Positions 9,033 to 16,016 are shown, counted from the stretch's first letter. The stretch: DNA of 64,000 bases from CBDCOD01 sp965219665 (GCA_965219665.1 CBDCOD010000025.1:62001-126000), one strand, 5' to 3'. Numbers and translations: made by a program. The notes: a model not told the origin generated them from the letters alone.

Positions 9033-9695
9033 CTAAGTCGGGCACAGATTTTTAAGGGGTGATGGTAGATTATCATCATTAGTACAACACTTTACGCCTA
9101 ACGACGCAAAAAGATTGGCAGTGTTAAGAACACCGCCGTTCTGTGGACTAAAAAAAAACTCCCCTCGAGCTTCAGAAATCCACGCAATTCCTTGTGTACG
9201 AAATATCATCTCAATTCGGGCAATCCGACTGCCAACGCGTTCGAAAGATGCGTATGCCGAATCGATTTCATCTTCAACAGCGACTTCAAGCGGCTCCATG
9301 AAGAGGAAGCTTGATATTTGGGCCTTTGTTAGGTCCTTTGTAAAGACATCGGCCTCCCCAACTATAAACCGTTCGTGTATAAAATAAGTGGTGATTGCGG
9401 CTGCACTCCAAAGTAGTCATCTAAATCCCGGTCCATAGCAGCCACCAATATTCTGTACCTCTCCGGCCTCAATTTTTGTAGCAATTTGTAATACAGAAGA
9501 TTTCGATCCAACAGCTTTCAGTGTATATGACTTACTAACGAAATTTTTGTCTAGTACTAGCGACCAAAATCTCGTATCTTCTGGAGCTTTATTTTCTGTA
9601 CCAGATAACACATCGCCAATAGATAACGATCGGTTTCCTCCTTCCGTAAATACGACTAGGTCGACCGAATGAAACAAGCGCAGGATTTGTTAAGC
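9033..9695 (-). pseudogene. DUF4435 (TOPRIM-like) protein, AriB-like, frameshifted
   Basis: The reconstructed protein reads VDLVVFTEGGNRSL, then VGSKSSVLQIATKIE, then AAMDRDLDDYFGVQPQSPL and YTNG, then EADVFTKDLTKAQISS and the tail FFFSPQNGGVLNTANLF. The VFTEG, MDRD and YTNGYSWE-type blocks are the DUF4435/TOPRIM signature. They fall in different frames: indels are needed near 9445 and 9350, the latter in GGTTTATAGTTGGGGAG, and another near the N-terminus. DUF4435 proteins partner AAA ATPases in PARIS (AriB) and related defence systems, and here a matching ATPase lies just upstream. The reading frame runs past a GCCTAACGACGC string at 9096, perhaps a cassette boundary. It is probably non-functional unless the indels are sequencing errors. 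Confidence 0.7.
9096..9128 (-). other. Possible truncated attC remnant
   Basis: On the plus strand GCCTAACGACGCAAA closely matches the left end of the attC at 15923 (GCTTAACGACGCAAA), and GTTAAGA occurs 26 bp on. The interval is too short for a working attC and overlaps the DUF4435 reading frame. It may be the residue of the last cassette's recombination site, or chance. Confidence 0.3.
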
Positions 9696-11010
9696 CAGAA
9701 TTCGTGCGAGTAAATGTGGTCACAAAACAGTCTCCATATCGAACCACTTTATCTCCCATAAGTACTCACAACATCTGGGGAATGAGTAGCGAACACGATC
9801 TGTGAATTTTCATTAATCGTCGTCAGATTATGAACAAGACTTTCCTGCCACCTCACATGAAGTGAAAGCTCTGGCTCATCAGCAATATAAACCCAGGTTT
9901 CCATTTTCCTGAAGAAGGGCTTCCCCTAGTACAATTAGTAACTGCTTTTTCGCCAGATGACAGCCGATAAATTGGCAAATTCTTACCGGACTGAGTTGTG
10001 ACTCGGAGTTCGTTCTGGTTGTCAATATCGAACGTTTTACGCTGCATCATTGAATTGACAATTTCTAAGAACTTATCCCGAGGTTGAAATATTTTGTGCC
10101 GTCTCTCAAGCAGCTTACGCCACTCTTCAACAATATCATCGATCCGTTCTGTTCCAATCAGAACTGAAATATCGCCGGTGGATAGTCCTGTTTGCTCTGC
10201 TGGTGATTCAATTTTCTTTTTTGCCTTTGCCAGCGCCTCGAAGTGAGCGTCAAGCCTGCTTTTAAAATCTTTCTCTGGGACGCTAAACTGCTCGAATATG
10301 CCCTGGAGAGCTTCTTTTTTCTCAGTTAGATCCATCTCTTTCGCAACACTGAAAAAAGCTTCCCACCCCTTTCGGTAAAGCATTGACAGAAAAACAGTCT
10401 TTTGAAAATTTTCCAGCTCCGCAGAGCCTTGTTTGCCCAAAGTTGAAAAGTACCTTACAAGTCGGTCAGACAGCTGCTTTAGCCGTCGATCTACCGTTGA
10501 CTCGAAATGCTCATCCCGCGAATCGCTAGAATCGGGATCGGCACGATGAACGGAGAGCCAGCTTACTCGAACCAGCTTGGAGAGTGCAGATGAAATACTT
10601 CTGCCATGTCTTCGATATATCTCACGTTCCAAGATATGTCGAGAATATCGCCTAAGCATCATTTGCTCTTCGTAGTCCTCCGTGTTGTATACGGTCGGTT
10701 TCTTTGAAGATGAGTTACTTATCGCGTATTCAATTGAAGAGAAAGGCCCCTGTTTTAGCGACTTCTTTGAGATGACAATGGTTGGTTTCTTTCTGCTTTC
10801 CCTTGACTTAAGTTTTATTTCTAACCGACTAAATTCTAGTCTGTCTAGCTCGGTGAAATCGGCAGTAAGTGCCGCCACAATCAAATTTATTACAGTGGTT
10901 TTCCCCGAGCCATTGATGCCGATAATAAAGTTGACATCGTCATGAAAATCAAATTCCAGCGAGTGCTCACCCCAAAAATTATCTACCGTTACTTTATCAA
11001 TGAAGTTCAT
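9696..11010 (-). pseudogene. AAA/ABC-type ATPase, AriA-like, frameshifted
   Basis: From the ATG at 11010 a 385-codon frame (stop at 9853) has Walker A GINGSGKTT (31-39) and the ABC signature RLSSGEK (about 349-355). It then shifts frame: a +1 step gives QLLIVLGEALLQEN, and a second gives WVYIADEPELSLHVRWQ (Walker B) and IVFATHSPDVVSTYG (H-loop). All elements of an AAA_15/OLD-like ATPase are therefore present but split over three frames. Paired with the downstream DUF4435 gene, the order and sizes match AriA-AriB of PARIS, which senses phage anti-restriction proteins. This assignment rests on family architecture; other AAA-DUF4435 pairs exist. The upstream extension to 11061 overlaps attC and is not coding. 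Confidence 0.7.
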
Positions 11011-11033
11011 TTGTATTGTCTCTTTATAGGTGG

Positions 11034-11119
11034 AGCTAACGCTTGGGCTCAGGGGCGACAAAAAGCGGAGCGAGGAACGAGTGCAGCTTTTTGGCGTCCC
11101 TGGGAGCCCATTGTTATGT
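11034..11119 (-). other. attC site (86 bp) of the DUF5334/DUF2188 cassette
   Basis: The outer boxes are AGCTAAC (11034-11040) and GTTATGT (11113-11119). Between them are complementary arms GCTTGGGCTCAGGG and CCCTGGGAGCCCA (imperfect) and an inner AAAAAGC/GCTTTTT stem. It starts 3 bp after the stop of the DUF2188 gene, as expected for a cassette 3' end. Confidence 0.8.
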
Positions 11120-11121
11120 GC

Positions 11122-11370
11122 TTAATGCTCTTTATCTTTTGGTGGTAATGGGTCATTTCCTGGTGGGATGGTGTCTTTGCTTCTGATTTTTCCATCCCTA
11201 CCTTTCGTTGTTAGTTCACCACCGCCTTGGTTTTTCAACATACCCCTTGCAGCATCATTTGCTTCTTTTTGCGTGCCGTGGACGCTTGATGCTTTACCGG
11301 CATCTTTTCGTTTATTAACCCACTTTCCATCATCTCTTTTATAAACGGTTCGATCTCTATCTTTGCTCAT
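11122..11370 (-). CDS. DUF2188-like small basic protein, 82 aa
   Basis: This charged, lysine/arginine-rich protein has the DUF2188 pattern: DGKWVNKRKDAGKASSVHGT, in which the W-x-V-K core is followed by a basic turn and a helix with Gln-Lys-Glu-Ala. It also has a polar GRDGKIRSKDTIPPGNDP tail. DUF2188 proteins are small, have no established enzymatic role, and are frequent in cassettes. A strong ribosome binding site, GGAGG, lies 9 bases before the ATG. It starts 11 bp after the DUF5334 stop with no attC between them, so the two share a cassette. The frame is intact. Confidence 0.75.
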   Translation of the reverse strand: MSKDRDRTVYKRDDGKWVNKRKDAGKASSVHGTQKEANDAARGMLKNQGGGELTTKGRDGKIRSKDTIPPGNDPLPPKDKEH

Positions 11371-11381
11371 AACGAAACCTC

Positions 11382-11666
11382 CTATCTATCCATTTGAAAG
11401 GTACGGTACTCCCCTGTATCAGAGTCGTAAACTTCGACCTCCACAGATGAGCCGTAACTATTTATTGATTCAACTTCTCCATATTTATACTCGCCAGACT
11501 CATAATCGTAATATTCAATTTCCTCACCTTCTCTTACAAGATTTCCTTTTTCTATTTCAATGTATGAGCCTTTATCATAATCATAGCCATTCCATGAAAA
11601 AGCAGAAATCGATATGAGTGACAAAGATAAAAAAAGAGCAAAATTTCTAAAAAAACTTCTATTCAT
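11382..11666 (-). CDS. DUF5334-like secreted protein, 94 aa
   Basis: The start at 11666 gives a signal peptide (MNRSFF, hydrophobic core, cleavage near ISAFS-WNG). The mature domain is rich in acidic and aromatic residues: WNGYDYDKGSYIEIEKGNL, then an internal repeat-like pair YDYESGEYKYGEVESI and VYDSDTGEYRTFQMDR. This matches DUF5334 proteins, which have no known function. The frame continues 25 codons upstream through an attC site, and those residues are not part of the protein. The ORF is intact and is the first gene of a two-gene cassette. Its start lies immediately downstream of a gene-less cassette. Confidence 0.75.
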   Translation of the reverse strand: MNRSFFRNFALFLSLSLISISAFSWNGYDYDKGSYIEIEKGNLVREGEEIEYYDYESGEYKYGEVESINSYGSSVEVEVYDSDTGEYRTFQMDR

Positions 11667-11683
11667 TGTGTCCTCAGTAGGAA

Positions 11684-11827
11684 GCATAACGACGTTGCGG
11701 GTCAGCGCCAACCCGTTTGATGAGATGTTGTATTTTAGCACGAGGGTTGGTCAGTTGCTTACCGCCTTGTTAAGCCGCGCTTGCGCGGTGAAAACAAGCA
11801 GGGTGATAAGCCGCAACGTCGTTAAAT
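11684..11827 (-). repeat. Long attC, type A copy 1 (gene-less cassette)
   Basis: The 144-bp element is bounded by GCATAAC and GTTAAAT. The outer arms ACGACGTTGCGG and CCGCAACGTCGT are perfectly complementary over 12 bp. Inside lie a CCAACCC/GGGTTGG pair, a CCGCGCTTGCGCGG hairpin and a CTTACCGCCTTGTT/AACAAG stem. The size and multibranch form resemble Vibrio VCR-type attC sites. The minus strand carries TGCTAAAATACAACA (11726-11740), an extended -10-like string conserved in all three copies and pointing at the DUF5334 gene. Confidence 0.75.
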
Positions 11828-11854
11828 ACTGCCGCGCAAGCGGCAGTGTTTAAC
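11821..11854. repeat. 34-bp palindrome joining attC A1 and attC B1
   Basis: The arms GTTAAATACTGCCGC and GCGGCAGTGTTTAAC surround a GCAA loop, with one mismatch. The two ends are the outer boxes of the neighbouring attC sites, so the interval between the sites is a hairpin and not a gene. Confidence 0.85.
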
Positions 11855-11904
11855 GGCCAAACTCAGCGGCGGCGGTAGCCGTCCGCTGGAGTGCTTTGTT
11901 AGGC
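11848..11904 (-). other. attC site, type B copy 1 (57 bp)
   Basis: The outer boxes are GTTTAAC and GTTAGGC. The inner arms CAAACTCAGCGGCGG and CCGTCCGCTGGAGTGCTTTG fold back with an extrahelical base. The stop codon of the DUF262/DUF1524 gene (11899-11901) lies in the GTTAGGC box, as is normal for cassette genes. Confidence 0.9.
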
Positions 11905-12391
11905 ACTAGTATTTTCTATTTCTTCTGCCTTCCATATTTTTTTTGCCTCGTTTAATAGGAAGTCAGCTCTTTTTTCAATTTCTGTCTCGTTCCATTCACT
12001 TAATTCAAGATATGGCGCAAGTGTTTCAATTCCTCCTGAATAGTGAGTTAATCCCTCTTTATTTCCACTTTCACTTCCACTTTTCTTTGTTAGCCAATTA
12101 GCATCTCTAATTGAAGCGTTTAATGATTGTGTGATTATTGCCAAATTGCCCAAAGTTTTTAGTTTGAAATTTCTGTAATCTTTTTCTTCTTTGGTTAGAA
12201 CACTACTCCAATTGTTTTCCCACTTTTTAGGCATTAAATGCTCTAAACTGTACTTATTAATTCCTAAAAGTTGTGTCGCTTGTTTATGTCTGTTCCTAAT
12301 TTTAGATTCAATGAGGTAAATAAGTGGTAAGGCCTGAGTTTTATGGACACGTTTTATGGTAAAAATGTAGTATATTTAACTTAGGAGAAAA

Positions 12392-12688
12392 ATGATGAGT
12401 AATCAACGATACACAGAAGATTTTAAGCGTGAAGCGGTGGCACAAATTGCTGAACATGGCTATAAGATTAAAGACGTTTCTGAACGATTAGGCGTAAGTG
12501 ATAAAAGCCTATATGCTTGGTGCAAACGCTACGCTAATCCCAGCCCGCTTACACAAGATAATGCGCAGTTACAACTCGAGGTTGCTCGTTTGAAGAAGCA
12601 ATTAAAACGTGTTGAGCAGGAGCGTCAAATATTAAAGGAGGCCGCGCAGTTCTTTGCCAGCGAGTCAAAGAACGTTACGCGTTCATAA
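12392..12688 (+). CDS. IS3-family transposase OrfA
   Basis: The 98-aa protein has an N-terminal helix-turn-helix (RYTEDFKREAVAQIAEHGY, then VSERLGVSDKSLYAWCKRY) that binds the IS ends. A leucine-zipper-like helix follows (about residues 55-90, LEVARLKKQLKRVEQERQIL). It begins after the ribosome binding site TAGGAG. Its 3' end overlaps the -1 frame of orfB, so an OrfAB fusion transposase is expected from ribosomal slippage near 12650-12690. Confidence 0.95.
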   Translation: MMSNQRYTEDFKREAVAQIAEHGYKIKDVSERLGVSDKSLYAWCKRYANPSPLTQDNAQLQLEVARLKKQLKRVEQERQILKEAAQFFASESKNVTRS

Positions 12689-12714
12689 AATCTCGGACTA
12701 AACGGTTCCCCACC

Positions 12715-13545
12715 ATGCTATTATGCAAGGTTATGCAAGTATCTCGTAGCGGTTATTACCGCTGGCTAGCACACCCTCATAGCTTTAGAGATTTAGAGGA
12801 TAAGCGCTTAAGTCTTAAGATTAGGCAACACTGGGAAAATAGCTATGGTTATTATGGCTACCGCAATATTTATCAAGATATGTTAGATTCTGGCAACTAT
12901 TGCGGCCGTGATAGAGTTTTAAGGCTGATGCAGAAAATGGGCATTAGGGCGCAATTTGCGCTTAAAAAGCCTCGCTTAAAAAAAGGCGAACAGCATGTTC
13001 TAGCCCCAAATATTCTTAAGCGTCAGTTTGTAGCAACGGTTCCCAATCAATGGTGGGTCAGCGACATTACCTATATAAAAACAGGTGAAGGTTGGTTGTT
13101 TTTGACCACGGTATTAGACTTATTTTCTCGCAAAGTAGTTGGCTGGGACATGAGTCATCGTATTACAGAGGATGTTGTGATTAGAGCACTTAACATGGCT
13201 TATTTTCGTAGAAAACCTACAAATTCGGTCTATGTGCATTCTGATCAAGGTTCGCAATATACCAGCAAAGCTTGTCAAAAGGCATTGGGTGAAATGCAAT
13301 TAATCCCGAGTATGAGCCGTAAGGGGAATTGCTGGGACAATGCTGTTGCTGAAAGTTTTTTTGCCAACTTAAAAAAGGAGTTAATTGGTAAAAAGGTCTA
13401 TAAAACAAGGCAAGATGCTAAGCAAAGTATTTTTGGTTATATTGAAATGTTTTATAATCCAATCAGGCGGCATACATTCAACAATCGGGTAGCACCGAAT
13501 GTGCTAGAAGAGCAATATTTTGCGAAACTAAAAACTGTCTACTAA
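12715..13545 (+). CDS. IS3-family transposase OrfB (DDE integrase core)
   Basis: The 276-aa frame carries the rve integrase core. Catalytic residues are visible as WWVSDITYI (first Asp), YVHSDQGSQYTS (second Asp) and NCWDNAVAESFFANLKKE (Glu). An upstream HTH_21 region (GYYGYRNIYQDM) precedes the core. The first ATG is at 12715, but the frame is open upstream into orfA, and the natural product is most likely the OrfAB fusion made by -1 frameshifting. The terminal YFAKLKTVY falls just inside the right inverted repeat. Confidence 0.95.
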   Translation: MLLCKVMQVSRSGYYRWLAHPHSFRDLEDKRLSLKIRQHWENSYGYYGYRNIYQDMLDSGNYCGRDRVLRLMQKMGIRAQFALKKPRLKKGEQHVLAPNILKRQFVATVPNQWWVSDITYIKTGEGWLFLTTVLDLFSRKVVGWDMSHRITEDVVIRALNMAYFRRKPTNSVYVHSDQGSQYTSKACQKALGEMQLIPSMSRKGNCWDNAVAESFFANLKKELIGKKVYKTRQDAKQSIFGYIEMFYNPIRRHTFNNRVAPNVLEEQYFAKLKTVY

Positions 13546-14937
13546 ACTCAGGCCGCACCAAAGACCTGCCGCTTGCTTGTTAACCAATACAGAATTTTCA
13601 AATCCTTGTTTTAGTTCGGTGTCATTTGGTAGATAGTTTACTTTATCATTTCTTGTTTCGAGGAATTGGACAAACTGTTCCTTTGATAGGATTTTGTTTG
13701 ATATAAGTCTGTCGGTAAATAGTTGGTTATAGTTCTTGGTTGTCGCCTTAACTACCATTCTTCGCATTACATAGCTTTCAATAAATGCAAATAATTCATT
13801 TCGTTGATTTTGGTCTTCAACATTTTTAAGAATGTAAAGCGTGTAAGGAATTAAAGTTGAAGTATCAAGTCCAAAGATTATTGCATTTATTCGTTCAACT
13901 CCACTTTTATCAGTAAGTGCATTGTTTACAATATCATAGTCAAAATGGTTTTTGAACAATATTGCGTATTCTCTGATTTCATCAAGGATTTCAGTTTTAT
14001 CTAATTTATAATCTCTTATAAAACGCTTATACGATTCAAAAAGGCTATCAACTTTTGAAAATTCGATTTTGTCCTCAGTCTTTACTTTTAGTTTAGGTTC
14101 TTGTATTTTGATTTGAAGATAAGAGTAAAAAAATAGGTCAATGAAGGTTCTTTTTAAACGACCTGTTGTGATTTCTTTGTCCCAATAGATTTTAGTTTCA
14201 TCATCTTTCTCAAATATCTCTTTCCAATACTTCTCGTAATTTGCAATTTCATCACGTTTGAAGAAGTAGTTTTTTAGTAATTCAGCTGTTGTCAATCGAA
14301 CGCCAAGCGAGTTTATTGTGTCGAATATTTGTTGTTCGTCTTCTTCATAGCCAAGGTCAATACCGACGAATAATATATTGTCCAAAATATTGAAAAAGTC
14401 CAAAGAGTCTCTTAGGTCTTCTTCTGTTATATTTTCATTGAAAAAGTTATAAGCTGCGAGAATGTGGTCATTTTCTGAAAAGTCTTTAAAAGCTTGAATG
14501 TCCTCAATATTTACAACTTTATTAAATGACTCTTGGTCATTGTGGTTGTGAAGAAAAATGATTGATTTATCTCGTTGTTTTTTAAAAGTTTCTGTAAAGT
14601 CGGCATCAGCGTTATTTTTAAGACACAACACTTTTAGAAAAATGTTTAATGTCGTAAGTCGTTGTTGTCCGTCAATAACAGTCAGAATCGAATCCTTATT
14701 AGAAGCCGTTTCTTGTTGCTTTAAAATAACCGAGCCTAAAAAATATGGCCTTTTGGTTATTGAAACCATACGCATATCTTCTAAAAATCTTTGCCATTGT
14801 TCGGTATCCCAAACATAAGCTCTTTGAAAAAATGGTACTTCTAAATTTCTACCTCTGTTAAATATATCTCTAATTGTTCTTTTCCCTGCTTCCATTGATT
14901 TCTCTTGTTCGTTTTTTACTAAGTTCTATTTGCTTGT

Positions 14938-15081
14938 GCCTAACGACGTTGCGGGTCAGCGCCAACCCGTTTGATGAGTTGTTGTATTTTAGCACGTGGG
15001 TTGGTCTGCTGCTTACCGCCTTGTTAAGCTGCGCTTGCGCGGTGAAAACAAGGGGGAGGGTAAGCCGCAACGTCGTTAAGC
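14938..15081 (-). repeat. Long attC, type A copy 2 (gene-less cassette)
   Basis: This 144-bp copy is bounded by GCCTAAC and GTTAAGC and keeps the perfect 12-bp outer arms ACGACGTTGCGG/CCGCAACGTCGT. It differs from copy 1 at scattered positions, mostly in loops. The TGCTAAAATACAACA string is at 14980-14994 on the minus strand, pointing toward the DUF262/DUF1524 gene that starts at 14895. Confidence 0.75.
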
Positions 15082-15108
15082 ACTGCCACGCAAGCGGCAG
15101 TGCTTAAC
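15075..15108. repeat. 34-bp palindrome joining attC A2 and attC B2
   Basis: The arms GTTAAGCACTGCC and GGCAGTGCTTAAC are perfectly complementary and enclose ACGCAAGC. The position and design are the same as at 11821-11854. The last codon of the upstream protease gene falls inside it. Confidence 0.85.
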
Positions 15109-15156
15109 GACCAAACTCAGCGGCGGCGAGCCGTCCGCTGGAGTGCTTTGTTAGGA
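15102..15156 (-). other. attC site, type B copy 2 (55 bp)
   Basis: The outer boxes are GCTTAAC and GTTAGGA, with the same inner arms as the other type B sites (CAAACTCAGCGGCGG and CCGTCCGCTGGAGTGCTTTG). It is translated end to end as the C-terminus of the protease-like gene. Confidence 0.9.
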
Positions 15157-15538
15157 GTTTTTTTACAATAGACATTGCTATGTTGGGACTTTCTGGGTTG
15201 ACTATTAATGTTTGCTTGGCAGGTGATACGAGAACATCCATATCTTCCATAGGTACCGCACCCAGTAAAACCTCGTCACCTAAAACCAAAGCCCCGGTAA
15301 AACAGCCTCTGTTCTTAAATGTCAAAGCAATAGGTCCCATGTAGGGCACTAAGTGTTTTTTTCCATCAGCTGTAGTGACCTCGCGCTTATACAATTCCTC
15401 TAGTTCAAGCTGTATAGCGATATGTTCAGGTATGCACAAATGTAAGGCGCCAGTATCAACAAGAGATTTAACAGAAATTGGCTCGATACGCTCCTTTCTT
15501 GGATTTGACAAGTTTATTTCTGCATATATTAACCCCAT
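15104..15538 (-). CDS. Retropepsin-like (clan AA) aspartic protease, 144 aa
   Basis: The protein has the clan AA signature VDTGA (SLVDTGALHLCIPE, Asp about residue 28) and the second conserved pattern LVLGDEVLLGAVPMEDMDVLV, where the family has an h-h-G motif. Such single-domain retropepsin-like proteins occur widely in bacteria with unknown substrates. The start ATG at 15538 follows a GGAG site. The body is normal to about residue 127, after which the frame runs straight through the attC site and adds HSSGRLAAAEFGR before the TAA in the GTTAAG box. Hydrolytic activity is inferred from the motif only. Confidence 0.75.
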   Translation of the reverse strand: MGLIYAEINLSNPRKERIEPISVKSLVDTGALHLCIPEHIAIQLELEELYKREVTTADGKKHLVPYMGPIALTFKNRGCFTGALVLGDEVLLGAVPMEDMDVLVSPAKQTLIVNPESPNIAMSIVKKLLTKHSSGRLAAAEFGR

Positions 15539-15567
15539 AAATTGCTCCTGATAATGTTTATATTAGA

Positions 15568-15647
15568 GTCTGACTTTACCTTTACCCTTACAAGCAGAGT
15601 ATTTGACTTTTCTTTCCTTTGTAGTGTCATTATATTGTTGTTAGACT
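15568..15647 (-). other. Degenerate attC of the zinc-ribbon cassette (tentative)
   Basis: GTTAGAC (15641-15647) is a good outer box overlapping the zinc-ribbon stop codon. The only partner box is GTCTGAC at 15568, which differs from consensus at the key A. The inner arms are weak. It is placed here because a boundary is expected between two unrelated genes. Confidence 0.4.
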
Positions 15648-15793
15648 TCTAAGATGCAGCCTGCGCAACTAAAAGTCTCACCGCCAAAGTTGCTCCATAT
15701 TCTTTTACATGTCTCTGTTCCGCCGCAATGACCACACGAAGAAATAATCACTTCTTCGCCACTTTGAAGAATTACAACTTTACCGTCAACCAT
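15641..15793 (-). CDS. 50-aa zinc-ribbon-like protein (cassette minigene)
   Basis: On the minus strand an ATG at 15793 opens a 50-codon frame. It starts MVDGKVVILQSGEEV and continues with SSCGHCGGTETC, a WSNFGGETF middle and a CAGCILEV end. Two CxxC knuckles about 25 residues apart, plus a third cysteine, suggest a single zinc ribbon. The ribosome binding site GGAGG lies 5-9 bases upstream and is formed partly by the GTTAGGA box of the preceding recombination site. The TAA stop lies in the next attC box. Function is unknown; a nucleic acid or protein interaction role is typical for such ribbons. Confidence 0.7.
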   Translation of the reverse strand: MVDGKVVILQSGEEVIISSCGHCGGTETCKRIWSNFGGETFSCAGCILEV

Positions 15794-15800
15794 AACCACC

Positions 15801-15916
15801 TCCTAACGACATTGCGGGTCAGCGCCAACTCATTTAATGAGATGTTGTATTTTAGCACGTGGGTTGGTGAGTTGCTTACCGCCTTGTTAAGCCGCGCTTG
15901 CGCGGTGAAAACAAGC
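15801..15916 (-). repeat. Type A attC copy 3, right end deleted
   Basis: This copy starts TCCTAACGACATTGCGG and follows copies 1 and 2 to AAAACAAGC (15916). It then jumps directly to GGCAGTGCTTAAC, the far arm of the 34-bp palindrome. In the other copies CAAGC occurs at both ends of the missing segment, so a deletion between 5-bp direct repeats explains it. The CCGCAACGTCGTT arm is lost, so this site should no longer fold or recombine normally. TGCTAAAATACAACA is kept (15843-15857, minus). Confidence 0.75.
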
Positions 15917-15922
15917 GGCAGT

Positions 15923-16015
15923 GCTTAACGACGCAAATCACCGGCGGCAAAAAGCAGAGCGACGAGGAACGAGGAGCGGCGCTTTTTGCTGTCCGAGTGC
16001 ATGTGATTGTTATAC
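15923..16015 (-). other. attC site (93 bp) of the RDD cassette
   Basis: The outer boxes are GCTTAAC and GTTATAC. The stems include CAAATCAC/GTGATTG-like outer arms, CCGGCGGCAAAAAGC against GCTTTTTGCTGTCCG, and an inner GAGCGACGAGG repeat-rich loop. It ends 1 bp before the RDD stop codon. Confidence 0.8.
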
Positions 16016-16016
16016 C

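Larger units (their letters stand above)
12325..13560 (+). mobile_element. IS3-family insertion sequence, 1236 bp
   Basis: The terminal inverted repeats are TGGTAAGGCCTGAGTTTTAT (left) and, read inward from the right, TGGTGCGGCCTGAGTTTAGT. They match at about 17 of 20 positions. A 3-bp target duplication AAG (12322-12324 and 13561-13563) flanks the element. It holds two overlapping ORFs, with orfB in the -1 frame relative to orfA, the IS3-family arrangement for programmed frameshifting. Both ORFs look intact, so the element may be active. It lies against the direction of the gene it interrupts. Confidence 0.95.
11899..14895 (-). pseudogene. DUF262/DUF1524 (GmrSD-type) nuclease split by IS3 element
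   Basis: The N-terminal part (14895 to 13561, 445 codons) is a DUF262 domain with PFFQRAYVW (21-29) and the diagnostic DGQQRLTTL (75-83), a nucleotide-binding/ParB-like fold. The C-terminal part (12321 to 11899) is a DUF1524 HNH domain with SLEHLMPKKW. A 1236-bp IS lies between them with AAG repeated on both sides. Removing the IS and one AAG joins the frames exactly (AAG-LIYLIESK), giving about 585 aa with no other lesion. GmrSD-type proteins cut modified phage DNA; related DUF262/DUF1524 proteins act in several defence systems. The insertion ends the protein 10 residues into IS sequence and removes the HNH domain, so the gene is inactive as it stands. Confidence 0.9.

Noticed and set aside
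8884..9045. N-terminal extension of argS by 54 codons
   Set aside because: It translates the tRNA-Pro gene. The ATG at 8883 gives the standard ArgRS N-terminus.
9417..9419. In-frame TGA in the DUF4435 region, considered as recoding (selenocysteine or readthrough)
   Set aside because: The conserved MDRDLDD block lies in another frame over the same bases, so the TGA is out of frame in the original gene. An indel explains it better.
11614..15928. Three plus-strand ORFs (11614-11853, 14874-15107, 15728-15928) sharing a TLRVSANPF-type sequence, which looked like a repeated small protein family
   Set aside because: The shared part is exactly the type A attC element read as protein. They have no ribosome binding sites, and the fixed feature is the stem-forming DNA. 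They are shadows of the repeat.
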